Shown piece after piece: positions 49,924-62,224 of a stretch of DNA of 64,000 bases. This DNA comes from Gelatoporia subvermispora B (taxonomy: Eukaryota > Basidiomycota > Agaricomycetes > Polyporales > Gelatoporiaceae). Position numbers and translations under genes: made by a program. The stretch lies in contig KB445821.1 of the NCBI GenBank assembly GCA_000320605.2, positions 83,703 to 147,702 on the forward strand, in the 5' to 3' direction. How positions within the stretch are numbered: position 1 is the stretch's first letter; the number at the start of each line of letters is the position of its first letter. A model generated the notes under the pieces. That model worked only from the letters and a program-made list of their open reading frames with translations. It did no database searches and was not told where the DNA came from.

Positions 49924-51693
49924 ATGACTGAAGTCGCTCGCCCTGTAGACATCACCTCACTGTGCTATCATTGTGCGACTGCTAGAGCAGATGATGCCCC
50001 ACCCCTGAGAAGATGCTCAGCGTGCCACAGAGTGTGGTACTGTGTACGTCTCCTTCGACTCTGGCTATCATGCTTCAAAATAATGGCTGACAAATTAAAG
50101 CAGACCGCGGAGTGTCAGAAGAAGCACTGGAAGGTCCACAAGCCCATGTGCCGCACCAAAGGCTCGGACAAGCAGGTCAAGGGCCTCTCTGCTGGTCTTG
50201 CGGCGATCGAAGCAAGCTCTGGGCTACTTATCAGGGAAATGGATCCCGTGCAGCAATCAAGCTCGACGAACCCTGAACAATACAGACTGACTTCACTCCC
50301 CGCGACGTACTTCGATCCGGCCAAAAATGATCCCGACGGCTGGACCGAATGCATCCTCCGCCCTGGCATGAAAGAGGCGCTCCTCGCGCAGCCCGGGTTC
50401 CCGATCCGCGTGCCACGCCCCTCGTCACCCGCGCACCGTATCGGCCCCATTGACGGTGCCGGCCTGGGCATGTTCGCGACGCGCGCGATCGAAGCGGGCG
50501 ACCTGATCTTTGCCGAGCGCCCGCTCCTGCTCGGGCCTGGCGCGTGGACGTATGTGCTCGAGCGAGACCCGGGGACGGACCGCATGGATATGCTCTTCCG
50601 CGAGTGGGAGGAGTACATGAAAGTTGCCGTGGACAGGATGGATCCGGCAAAGCAGGCTGCGTATCGTGCGCTGTCGAATGCGCATCTGGACGACGGTTCC
50701 CTGCCCCTGGTCGGCATCTTAAGGACGAATGGCTTCTCGGTAACTGGTGTACTGCGCAAGGTGGTCCCGGATCTGCCAAAGGGCGAGATCCACGAGCTCA
50801 CCGCGATTGGCGAGGTGCTTTCGCGTGTGAACCACAGGTGCGTCTATCTCCACTCCCCGTGCATACGGCCGGCTTAGAATTCTCTCAGCTGCCGGCCCAA
50901 CGCACACGTCCGGATGGACACGCACTCGCTCTCGCTGCAGCTCGTTGCACTACGTCCCATCGCCTCAGGAGAACAAGTCACGGTCGCTTACACCGACATC
51001 CTCGCCCCGTACACAACGCGCAAGCGCAAGCTCGCGCCGTACGGATTCACATGCTCCTGCCTCTCCTGCGCGGACCCCGTGCGCTCGGACCGGCGCCGCC
51101 GCACGCTTGCCCTCGCGCGGCGCGTCCTCCACCGCGAGGACTTCACCGTCTGGCTGCACCCGGCCTCGGGGCTATCCGACGAGCACATGTCCGGGCTCTT
51201 GGAGGAGGTTCGCGAGAAGATCGAGGCGGAGGGCCTGTGGGACACGCCGATGTACGCGGAGTACCTCATGCGCATGCGCGACATGTACGCCGCGCTGGGT
51301 AAAAGGGAAGAGCTGGAGAAGGCCGCGCTGAGGGTGCTAGAGTACGCGTCGGCGCACGAGGGGTACATCGAGCCGCTTGTCAGGAAGAGTGCGGCGATCG
51401 TGCATGGGCACCCGGGGAACTGTGAGTTTTGGGACGTTAGAGCGAAGTTTAGGGAGAACCCTCCCCCTGTGGACGAGTCTCTCAGCGAGGAAGAACTCGA
51501 GCGCATGTACAAGAGCAAGCAAGATAAGGAAGAGTCCGACGAGAAAAAAGAGCCAGACGAGAAGCAGCAGGACCAGGTGAAGACGGATGAGGGACAAGAA
51601 GAGGGCATCCAAAAACAAGAACAGGATAATGCCCAACAGCAAAACCTGGAGCAAGAAGCGAAGACTGCAATGGAGACTACTCCGACTGTTTGA
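49924..51693 (+). CDS. SET and MYND domain protein, copy 3
   Basis: Exons 49924-50043, 50101-50837, 50889-51693; 1662 nt, 553 aa. The MYND zinc finger is CYHCATARADD...CSACHRVWYC followed, across intron 1, by ECQKKHWKVHKPMC. SET part: GAGLGMFATRAIEAGDLIFAE, LRTNGFSVTGVL, NHSCRPNAHV across intron 2, GEQVTVAYTDILAP and post-SET YGFTCSCLSCADP. After the helical domain the C-terminus (from about residue 480) is a Glu/Lys/Gln-rich, probably disordered tail, absent from copy 1. SMYD family proteins methylate lysines; the target here is unknown. Intron positions are the same as in copy 1, so the two are paralogues in opposite orientation, 37 kb apart. Confidence 0.92.
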
Positions 51694-51699
51694 TTCCTG

Positions 51700-52745
51700 A
51701 GTCTGTTCGAATCATGGTGTCAGATTGCAAGCGGTCGAAGTTTCGTGCAATGCATTAGTAGTGTCTGTATTGTCACCATACTCTCATGTATCCTGTAGCA
51801 TCGAATTATGTCTTATCAAATGCTGCCGAGCGAAAGAATTGGAACATAAATTCTTCCTTCGAAATCTCCCGCCGCAAGTGGGTAGATCCTATCGCCGGCG
51901 CCTCAAGTCATGACACGTCTGACGTGTTGAGCGCCTCGCAAGTCGCGCTCTGCTCAATTGCGACGCTCCTGGCCGAGTCTTCAAGACAATGTTCTCCACC
52001 ACTGCCCTTGATGCTTGATATCAATCTAGTTCGCTCTTTGTTGAACTTTGTGGAGACTCAAAAACCTCGCTAAGATCCGACACTGATCTTTGACGCGCTG
52101 AGAGATAGGACTGGATCCCCTCAGCTCTCTAACTTTCAGAAGCCCAGCGACAGTTTACACCGTCTGTAGTCTGGCAGTCGTACGAAAGAACATCCTCAAT
52201 TTGGGGCACAGTGTGCTCCACTGTTCTCCATGTGAGTGCGGAGCACAGCAAACAGAGAATCTTGCGCACTATCCTCGTGGTGTGGCGTCATTTCTGACAT
52301 GTTGTATCTCTGATATCAACCCGCTGCGACGTAGCATGAATGGCGGACACCGCAACATCAGCTGCATGGAACAAGTTAGCTTCTTCAAGTGCCATGCGTG
52401 GCAGAACAAGTATCAGCCCGGTGCATGATGACGCTTTGTCTCCGAATAAGAGGATCGCTGTGTCCACATCCATGGTTGATGGTCATACTGTTCGTCCATG
52501 GATATGGTCGACCATGCGCTCATTTGCCTCAAGCGCATAAGTGAGTTCTCGATGTAGTCGCATCAAATCTATTCCTACTGCCGGCGACGATCCTTCTGTT
52601 CGCATTCCAGATTTCACCGTGATTAGAGCCTTTGGAGTCAATGGTGAGCCAAGAGATGTGCGTGTACATGTAAGGCAGGTATGATTGATTACGGGACTCG
52701 ATGCTTGATACAAGGACGCTATTTACAGTGCAATCGCAGGCTCCA
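51700..52745. other. No recognisable gene
   Basis: Between SET/MYND copy 3 and DUF6534-G. Short frames only. Confidence 0.35.
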
Positions 52746-52774
52746 GACTCATCCCACCTACAACTACTCTTGTG

Positions 52775-54667
52775 ATGTCGCTTGGGACCACCTTCGGAGC
52801 CATCCTGCTCGGTGAGCATATCTGTCTCTATCTGCGTAGCTTGCCATTCATGTGCCGCTTAGGTCTGGTTACATCAGCAGTGTGAGCAAGGGATTCTATT
52901 CCGGACGTCAACATATTAAAGTCAACGGCGCCAGCTTGTACGGCATCACAACGGTTCAGACCTACATCTATTTCCGACGCTATGGAGATGATAAGCCCGT
53001 CCTAAAGTATACCGTAAGCCAAGGCCTGTTCCATTTTCATACAATCCATACGTAGTTTTCACCGATACCAATAGGTATCCGTCTTGTGGTATGCTCTATG
53101 AATGGTGAAGATATACTTTACTCATCGTATGCGAAGGGTCCTCGACACGTTTCATCAAGTGTTGGTAACACACATTGGGTATACTTTGTTGGTGGTGCGA
53201 TGGGGTAGTCTGACCGCTCTTGTGGTACCCCCATGGTATGCATCCCCATCTACTTCTTGTGCAAAAAACTTGGCTCAATGTGCTTTGGGGAATGATCAAT
53301 AAGGAGCATTCCGGTGAGCGCTGCCTTGTTTGTCTGGTAGGGTCAAGAATATTTCATATCTCGATAGGCGACCATTATCTGCACGGTACGCTCAGATACC
53401 ATGCCGTACAGCGGTGTGTTGACTGTTCGCAGGTTATCAGCGATTCAATTGTCAGGCTGTGAGCACTTTGATCTGCTCTCAAGTCCGCTAATCAAACTCG
53501 AATTATAGCCTGTACGCCTATAGGCTCCTGAAGTGTGCGTATTACTCCTCTCAGAGAAACATCTACTTCATCCGCTTTTAGTGAGCGGCGGCAACTATTG
53601 GATAACACTTCCGACGGTATGCCGTCCAGAAATCTCCGATGTATAGGAACCTATGAGGCGCTAATCAGTCGCAGGTCATCGGTAGTGCGATGAATCTAGG
53701 TATCGCCTCTTTCTTGAGCATTGTACACATCACTTAGTGGTGACTCGGAATGTTCACAGCTGCTAGCACAGGCAAGTTTTTTGGGCTATATAATTTGCAC
53801 TTCTGACAATTCATGCTTCAGCGTACACTGCCCAAGTGTAAGTGGCATGATATTTTCGACAACTGCGTTTCAAACGGGCTGCGTTATAAAATTTCAGGGC
53901 CAGACTTGACTTCGACAAGTGGGCAACAGTCAAGGTCAGTAGTGTTTTCACAGTGCCCGATAACTGAAACCCTTACGATCTATAGTGGAGTTTCTACTGG
54001 GGGACTGCCGGTGGATACACAGCCGATCTGTGGCTTGCTATCTGTTTTGTGGCGATCTTGATCAGAAGCCGCACCGGTTTCCGAAGGTTTGAAAGCCAGT
54101 TCATTGAGATATGTTTCTCTTCAGCCACCCACTCATCTACACCTGGCTGTCCAGGACAGACTCCGTGATACGCAGACTAATGGTCTACTGTGTGAATACT
54201 ACACTACTCACAAGGTAAGTGTATTCTGTCGACGTCTGTTTCATAGCTTATACGCGGCCCAGTCTTACTCTGCTAGTAATGGTGGTCACGGTGCGTGTTT
54301 TTGGACGCTTGTTCTTCAACGGTTATCAACACCCTAAGGAGCAGTTCACTGTCATGCCGGACAATCTCGTCTACATCGCATTCTATATGCTGTGGCCGAA
54401 GTGTCGGTAATCTCATTTGTTGACTGGGCATCACGCAGCTGAAAGCACGCAGTGCTTCTGAACGCCGGCTTAGCCACTTACAACGCTAGAGATAGTCTAC
54501 GCGGAGATGCACATTCTCCCAGCGAGCTGCTATCCATCCCTTTGTCCCACACGAGTTACGCATCCGCTTTTGGCTCAACGAGAGCTCCCACCAATCCGGT
54601 CGGTTCGCGGATTTTTCTGGAAGATACTTGCTCACTTTCAAGAGCAGGTTCTAAATATTCACATTGA
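52775..54667 (+). CDS. DUF6534 seven-TM membrane protein, copy G (probably disabled)
   Basis: Exons 52775-52811, 52863-52881, 52935-53013, 53075-53088, 53137-53235, 53304-53313, 53368-53385, 53433-53458, 53509-53534, 53582-53616, 53675-53699, 53738-53749, 53822-53837, 53898-53934, 53986-54086, 54155-54214, 54263-54290, 54339-54402, 54453-54667; 921 nt, 306 aa. Two doubts. The expected start, seen in copy I 58 nt before the first donor, is not ATG here, so the internal ATG of MSLGTTFGAILLG was taken. The 12-nt microexon 12 has donor ATGTTC. Alternatively a 9-nt exon at 53767-53775 with GT-AG ends could replace it. Landmarks: GITTVQTYIYFRRYGDDKP, LDTFHQVLVTHIGYTLLV, TADLWLAICFVAILIRSRTG, VMPDNLVYIAFYMLWPK, ATYNARDSLR. 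Confidence 0.72.
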
Positions 54668-55864
54668 GAAGTTAACGGAAACTGACGCTACCGGTGGCAG
54701 CACGGAGTGATGTACGTCCGGCTCTCATATCGATTCTATGTTGCGATTAAGCATCCGTGTAGATATCCGCACGTGCCAGCAATGGAGGTACAACGTGGCT
54801 AACCCCAGAGCCACACGACTTCGAGCTCCAGCAACCGCGATAGGGTATATACACTGCGCTGAGAATTTGGTGCTCGGCCTTGGGTTCTTGAATTTTGAAG
54901 TCTCTTGCAGATGAGCCACTTCGCTAAATAATTCATAAACGATTGTGCATCCGTATGCGGTGTAGCTCACTCAATGTATTCTTGAAGTCGTCAAATGTCC
55001 TGTATCGAAGAGTTGGAGCATCGATAACTGGCGCTCTGACACAGCGGCTAGTATATCGCATCACCGGGCGCTACAATCGCGGCATGTCTGACATACTCGG
55101 CACCTTCCGCTCTGTCATCTGTGTCCGGGTGGTTCCATCACAATGTTCCTTGCTGTCTACTGTATCCAAGCTATAGCAACAGATCACACCCTTGGCGTAA
55201 TGTTCGGACACAATGCCGAGTCAAGGTATCGGCTCGGAGGCAATACTACATCTTTGCAGCTCCGTGCTCTCCTTCTGAGCGGGCCACGTCAGGACTAGTG
55301 TGACAGGTGCACTGCATCTTTTACGAAAGATTCCTTGTTCAACAGAAGTTCCAGAGTGTGACCCATAGAGTCAGTCGCTGTTTATATCGGTGCTTATAGT
55401 AAGTACCACATCCCTCCTTGACTTGTTTGCAATGGCCGCATGACTCTTGTATCGGGGTTCAGCAGCTCGGGCAATCCTCAACCTCGAAAGCGGATTGGAC
55501 GAATTAAGAAGGTCGAGTTGCTCATCTTGAAGGACCTCGCTGATCTGATTAATTGAGGGTACAATGAACCGCCGATCGACAAAACGCCACATATCAGACG
55601 CTAGTCTGGAATGAGTATGACGCTGCCGAAGAAATGAGCGGACGGCGGCTTTCGCTGCAAAGAACAGGGTGTTGCGAAAGACATGATCACTACTTCTCCC
55701 GTCTGCGATATCAGACGCAACCGGTAGTCGGTATAGCTGCCTACCGAGTAGCGGTTACACTGTAGTACTTGGATACGTATTCTCTACGCACCTCACTTCT
55801 TCACGAGCCCCCCACACACCTCACTCACCTGAGTAACTAACAGACTTCACACAGATTCTGCTCA

Positions 55865-57510
55865 ATGTCTACTGGAGCCGAACCTTCCGAGATTATAGAC
55901 GACTTCCAGGGCGCGTCAGTATGCTCTCAGCTCTCAATCGGACATACGCCGATTGCGCAATGGCAGCTTTACAGATGCTCGTATTGCTTGCGCAATATTT
56001 GGTGCGTCTTGAGCGCTGCTGTACGTCAACCAAGTATCTGAACCTGATTTCGCTTATTGCAGCGGTCGTACTATACGAACAGCTTATTACTATTTACCGT
56101 GCACGCGAATTTATATGGGCGCAGAAGTTCACTTATGTTACCTTAATGTTTCACCTGAATAGATGGTCTCTCTTGACATGGTCGGCATGCCTGCTGATAT
56201 CGGCATTTGTGAACACATCTTCACTGCCGGTACGTTCTGATCATCCTATAGATTCTACTGGACAAAGAGACTAAGGAATACGTTGCAGGGGCAAGTCAAC
56301 TCCATTCTGGTACGGAGGTACAACTTGACCCGTGAACCCATAGATGTTATGCAATGGTTGTGGTGTATAGTGCTGCTAGCATCATTCTGTTCATCATTTC
56401 GCTGGGTGATATAGCATTCCATAATGTCGAATAAGACTGACACTGACTCAGATCTAGTTTATACATCCGTCCGCGTCTACGCACTCAGCTTCGGCAGTTG
56501 GAGATTGACCTTGACCGTTATGACTATTCTCACGGTTCCCCTGGGACTCAACATAGTACGTGATGCTATCGCACATAAAACCAGTCTCGCTCATGCATTG
56601 TCTCATGTAGTATGCTTTGTCTGTGGGATTCTCTCTAACATTGGTCATCTCTCCCGGAATCGGGGCGGCTTGCGTTCCCAGGCATACCATTTCGCAGTTA
56701 GCTCTCCGCGAGTGCGTTCCCTTCCAGGCTTTCACGTTATATGATGGTTGAAATCGTTGTTTCAACAGCCGTACGTATAACGTGAATCTGTCCTTGAACT
56801 TCTCCGAACTGGCTGCACTCTAGTTGTGAGCATCGGGTTCTCGTTCAGCGTGGTTGCAGACATACTCGTCTTAGTCCTGATCTGGACCAAGACATACAAG
56901 CTGTCGAGAGAGCAAAATCGACTTGGAATTAGAAGTTATATCGCAAGCTCTCTCTTGTGCAACGGTGTGTGGATCATCTTCCACAGCTACGAGCCTGGCG
57001 CTAATGCGATCACACAGGAACAGCATGCTTTGTGTATGTATCCATGTGACTTCTGAGACGCTGCTAACCGATTTATCAATAAGTATCATGACCATAATGA
57101 ATATTGTCAACCTTGCAACAAGATTGACCAATGTATGCTTGCTTCTATTCTCTTCCTAGTGTGTGTGCTCACTCGTCTTATGCAAAGTCCTTCGATGAAG
57201 GAGGAAGCGTGGGAACAGTGTATGACCTCTGCGAGACTTCGCCTCTTACATGACTAATTTGAGCACAACTAGGGTAAATTCGATGATGATCAGCCGTTTC
57301 TTGTTAAGTCTCCGGCAAGCCGCTTACAGCACACCTGACGGTGCGATGGACACACTGTTCTCGTTTGGTCGGGCCTCTGACGGCACAGACGTGCCTCTGC
57401 CACACTCGCTCCATTTTGCGTCGTTTGTTGGCAACATGGGTGTCGAACTCGACTGGGAAGCAGATGGGGAGGATAGACAGGAATCCGATTTCACAGTGCT
57501 GCCTCCGTAA
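55865..57510 (+). CDS. DUF6533 membrane protein (H)
   Basis: Function unknown; DUF6533 proteins are multi-pass membrane proteins frequent in Agaricomycetes. ATG at 55865 (MSTGAEPSEIIDDFQGAS), a probable 27-nt exon near 55973-55999, then 56035-56229 with YLNLISLIAAVVLYEQLITI and YRAREFIWAQKFTYVTLMFH, the DUF6533 signature. Further blocks: CYAMVVVYSAASIILFII, VRVYALSFGSWRLTLTVMTI, FSFSVVADILVLVLIWTKTY, and the C-terminal ISRFLLSLRQAAYSTPDG, with the stop at 57508-57510. Not all intervening junctions were resolved, so exon 3-5 boundaries and full integrity remain open. The region 54680-55860 before it holds no recognised gene. Confidence 0.65.
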
Positions 57511-57872
57511 CTGTGAATGATAGCTCCAGAGAAATGAGGCCTTACGTTACTTCGATTGCGAGAGGTTCTACGGACGCCGCTGCCCTTGATGGAATAGCGA
57601 GAAATGCGTAGTTTGTAAACCTGGCTGTTTATTGTCGCTACCTACGGCGACACGCGTGTACCCTAAGGAATCACGAGCACCTGAAAGACCGAGGAGAGCG
57701 CGGGAACATTTGTACCGAGCGCCTCTGGCCGCTATGAGCCATATTAGTCCCGTGACGTGGATTGTTCAATAAAAAGCTGCGCTCAAGGATTCGGAATTTC
57801 CGCTGTTCTCCGTTGACCTCCTCTTTCCTACAGCCTTCTCTCACAAGCTAACTGATGTCTCATTGTGAGAGG

Positions 57873-58848
57873 TACAGCACGCGGAGAAGCAGAAGGAACT
57901 GCTGCAACGAGTGCTCGAACCATGTGGCATGACTCTTGAACAGCTAGCACAGAAGATTAATCACTATCAGCGCATCCAGACGAAATCCGCGAAAGTCCTC
58001 GCGAGCGACCGAGCCAAGGTACGTAAGCTTTGGACACACGCCTTCGCCTCCGAGGCTCTTCAGGATAACGTGGTATTGATAGAAGCTGGGTCATCGGTGT
58101 ATGTGTTCGGTACCTCGGAAACAAAGGATTACCTGCCGAACGACCTGGACAAGGCGTTCTCACAGTACGATGAATATCGAGAGAGAGAGCAGCAGACATC
58201 TGAAGAGTGCGTTCCTATCTCATTGGTGTACTACGACGGTCTCATCTGTACGAAGCCACTTCTGGACAGCGATTTATTCTTCCACTGCCGCTGATCTCCT
58301 GTACTATGATATGATCATCGGTCCGGTGCAGAGTATACCTGGTGTCCGCACCAGTTATACCAGGTGTTGTGCTCAGCTGTACGTGGCCGTGTCATTTGCG
58401 CTTATACGTGCGCATGCTCAGTCGCGCCACCAACAATGCCATTATGATGCGGGAGACATTGCTTCAGGAACACCAGAACCTGATGGCCCAAGCAGATGCG
58501 CAGCGGGAGTACCACACCCCACTGGTAGTCTTTCGGACGGTCTCCACAGAGCCCCCACGACCTTACAACAGCGATCATGCCATCGAGACCTCAATCTTCC
58601 TCTGTATAACCGCTGAGCGCGCCAGGGGCCTTATTGCGGATGTTAGGGCGCTCAGCACCCGGAAAGTCAGATTTGCCGGTAGCTCCCATGATGTGTCCGA
58701 AGGTGTCAAACTTCATTGCTGGAAGTTTATTGCTGCGTACGTTCAGTCATCGACGTACGATGTTGTCCTCGCTGAGAGCCGAACCCGAATCGAGGTGACC
58801 GAGCAGGAGCTTCTTGATCTCCTCTTGGACAATGAGGAGATGGTTTAA
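57873..58848 (+). CDS. Unidentified protein, possibly incomplete
   Basis: Two long coding blocks in the same direction. The first (57880-58207) reads EKQKELLQRVLEPCGMTLEQ, LAQKINHYQRIQTKSAKVLA, WTHAFASEALQDNVVLIEAG, with an AG acceptor at its start. The second (about 58425-58848) reads NNAIMMRETLLQEHQNLMAQ, HCWKFIAAYVQSSTYDVVLA and ends EVTEQELLDLLLDNEEMV before TAA. A small block between them (SSTAADLLYYDMIIGPVQ) needs one frame change that I could not explain by splicing. Helical, soluble, no motif recognised. No 5' exon with a start codon was found. It lies between DUF6533-H and DUF6534-I on the same strand. Confidence 0.45.
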
Positions 58849-58859
58849 CTCTCTTTCAA

Positions 58860-59500
58860 GTTGCTCGGCCAGGAGTTCTCCTTATATTGACAGCTCAAAG
58901 CAGCCCAATTTGACAGGATATCCAAAAGTTCAAGCACCCCGGCATGCTACTTCAGACATCACTTACTGAAGATCATGGTGGTGACTGTTTGAGCTCTGCG
59001 GCGCCGGCAAAGATGATGACGTGATGCTCAGTACTGGCGCACACGGTGAGCGTGATGCCGTAGCCTGAGACTGAAGAGCATATAACGACTGTCCTGTGAA
59101 TGGGATCAATGCTCGATTCTCATGGGCTCCGATGCTGACGTTGAGCAGTGACGGGGTGGGGGAACTTTGCGAACGCGGCAGAGTTCGGACCTGTTGTCCC
59201 AGTAGATATTGTCGCCCTTAGTCATGGCGCCGATCCCCTTCTGGCAAATACGGTAACAAATGTTATATCCTTAGATCGCCCGAAATGTGGCCATGTGCAG
59301 ATACGGCTGCCTGGGCTCTAGTGCCAAGGCACCGACGTCGAGCGACAATGGAAGCTTGCTGTGGCACCCGAACTCGGAGCCGCATCGACAGCATTCAGTC
59401 GATAACGAGCGACTCTCTGCCGATGACGACCTATAGAAGCCCGGGCAGTCTCATGTCTTCCGACCTACAAGCACGTCCCATCTCCCTTGAAAGTGATCCA
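58860..59500. other. No recognisable gene
   Basis: Upstream of DUF6534-I. A minus-strand block ATISTGTTGPNSAAFAKFPH near 59150-59210 is coding-like but isolated. Confidence 0.3.
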
Positions 59501-59508
59501 AGATAGAG

Positions 59509-61654
59509 ATGGCTCCGTACCTCGTGCAAGATTCGCTCAATAACACTGTGGGCGCCTGTCTTCTCGGTGAGTTGGTTTCTCTGAACTCTATATGCTATCG
59601 TAATCTGACATACGGCTCGCGCCTAGGGCTCGTCGGGGCGTCGATGTGAGCATGATCCATGTCTACTTGTCTCGGTGCCAGTGACAACCAGCTGGTAGAA
59701 TGTATGGTGTGACAAACATCCAGATTTATACCTACTACACCAAATATCGAGATGACAGGCTTACTACCAAGTTGATTGTTCGTGTCTAAATCCCCCTCAA
59801 ACTCTTCTGTCTGTCTTATAATCTTACCACAGGTCTTTTCCCTATGGTATGTAGATACAAGTTGTCTGAGTTGCGGATGCATTTGAGTGATGAGTTCAAT
59901 TTGCAGGATTTTAGATACAGTGCACGAAGTGTTCGTCATCGATTCCGTCTATATAGACTTGGTTACACGGTTTGGTGACTTGGTGGCGTTGACACATCCT
60001 CCATGGTATGCCAATCGCATGGTCAACCTCATCAACATGCTCATAAACGTATTTGGATCCCAGGAGCACACTTGTGAGGTATATTCGACATGCGGAAGGA
60101 GTCAGATGCTGACGTACGTTGCGCTCTGGCAGGCTGGGGTGGTCTTGACTGTGAGTTGCATGACCTGACCCAGACCCCAGGCTCCTCGAGAGGCAGAGCT
60201 GATGAGCGCCCCACGTGGGACTGGGTTGACTCAGGGGTGTAGCAACCTTTTCGTACGAATGTGAGTCCAGCTAAGACCATGAAAATGTTCCCTTCAACGT
60301 TCCACTGTGCCTAGGATCCTAGCCCGTAGGCTCTACAAGTGTGCGTTCATTTCTCGCGGCTCATTGGTAATTGACCCCACGCTGACTGTGTTTTCTAGTG
60401 ACCGGTAACAATTGGTACTTGCTGGTACCGAATGTGAGTTCGTGCTCAACTCTGAACTTTCGGCGGCATCATAACAGTGGCATGGGCCCTAGGTGCTTGG
60501 TGCTATCATGAATCTAGGTTCGCCCATACCCCTCACCCCTCCACTTAACATATTTGTGAGATCTAATATCATGTTCCGATACATAGTGGCGAGCCTAGGT
60601 AAGTCCTCACAAGGACTCTTGCGTGAACCTGTGTTGTTGAGCCCACATATGCGATTCTCCCCGATAGTCTTCGCCATCCAAGCGTCTGTACCTTTGTCTC
60701 TCCGTATCCCCGCTGTGCATCTCACCCACCTACATATGCAGTGCTCCTCTCGATTTCTTCCAGTGGACCCAGATAGACGTGAGTCATGTCGGACTCATAC
60801 AAACTGGAACTTAGGTACTAAACTCCACTATAACGATTCAATGCGAAGTGGACCTTCTACTGGGGTACCGCTGCCGGGTTCTTGAGCGACCTCTGGCTTG
60901 CCGCGTGCTTGATTGTTTTGTTCAGAAATTCGAGAACTGGGTTTCGTAGGCAAGTGTATAGTTTCTTCACAGTAAGGGCGAGAAGGCTTACTGTTATGAG
61001 GTTCTGAAATTCAGCACGGATTCAGTCCTCCATGTCCTCATGGTGTATTGCATCAATACGACGCTGGTCACGACGTGAGTTTTTGTTTCCCGTATAAATG
61101 ACCAGCATGCGGCTGACTGACCCACAACGCAGCTTGTGCGAGCTTGCAACGCTGATCACGGTACGCGTGACTTTCTGTCCCCGTGTCGGGATGCAAATCC
61201 AAGCAAAGGTGGATCTAGCTGACCTTTTTGCAACTCGCGCAGTTCGCCCTGATGCCAAATACGAGTGTCGACTACATCTTCTACCTGCTCTCCCCAAAAC
61301 GTGCGTTGTGCTATCCCGCAGACTTTCCTGACCTCCAGCATTGCACTAACCCGGACGGTCCGCTGCACATACATGCGTCCCAGTGCTCCTGAACGCCTTG
61401 CTCGCAACTTACAATGCGCGCCAAGACATGCGTAAGCTCGCGCACGCTCAGGTGCCCCTGGTGCTGAGGGCGACCGAGGTGACAACGGGCTCGGTCCGTT
61501 TTGGCTCTGCGAGCTCGTTTGGACGGGTGAGCTGTCAATGCTTACTCGTGGATGCTGTGTGCTGACTATGTTCGGGCAGGTGATAGATATTGAGGGTGGA
61601 AAAGACGAGCCCAATCGGGTGCTGGGAGAAGAACGTGTTTTACCAACATGTTAG
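59509..61654 (+). CDS. DUF6534 seven-TM membrane protein, copy I
   Basis: Exons 59509-59566, 59627-59645, 59699-59777, 59833-59846, 59907-60005, 60064-60073, 60133-60150, 60235-60260, 60315-60340, 60399-60433, 60493-60517, 60587-60598, 60668-60683, 60742-60778, 60849-60949, 61015-61074, 61133-61160, 61243-61300, 61384-61526, 61580-61654; 939 nt, 312 aa, uninterrupted. One GC donor (after 60949). It keeps the 14, 99, 10, 18, 26, 26, 25, 12 and 16 nt internal exons of the minus-strand copies but has two first exons (58 + 19 nt) where those have one of 89 nt. Landmarks: GVTNIQIYTYYTKYRDDR, LDTVHEVFVIDSVYIDLV, LSDLWLAACLIVLFRNSRTG, LMPNTSVDYIFYLLSPK, LLATYNARQDMR. Function unknown. Confidence 0.85.
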
Positions 61655-62224
61655 GTCGTCAAGGTCGATGATAGAAGGAAGTAGACAGTGATATAACTCA
61701 TGGACATGATATGTTCTTGTTACTAGGAATCATCAACTGGACGAGTTGGACGACTTTCAGGCAGCCATAATGGCTCATTGACCGCGCAGCTTCAGTACAG
61801 GGCGCAATACGCACGCGATGGTACACGCGCACGCACCGCTGACCTCACCTCCCAGCACATCTGATGGTCCTGCCGTAATCCAAAGTCGAACAACTCGGTG
61901 GTCCCTTCTGGCTGCATGTTGTACACCCATGGCTTCCAGAGCGGATCCTGCTTGAACGGTCCCGCCGGGACGTATGGTTATCATCGGCGAGCGAGTCCGG
62001 AGGAGCGTGGGTTAGCATTCGACACCGAGGAAGTGGGATCGAGCCCGCTCGACCGGTCGCATACTCAGCGCGGTTCCGTACGGGTCGGCGCGCGGAGTGA
62101 TTGTAGAGCAAGGTGTCCACGACTTTAGGGAGTGTTCATACATGTAGGTGCTACTAACCTATCCTATCCTATATATAGCGAGACGCGAGGTAGATGTCGC
62201 CCGTCTGCTATCTCTACCTTTACG

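Noticed and set aside
50115..50801. 228-aa and 182-aa minus-strand frames at 50.1-50.8 kb
   Set aside because: Antisense shadows of the SET/MYND copy 3 exon 2.
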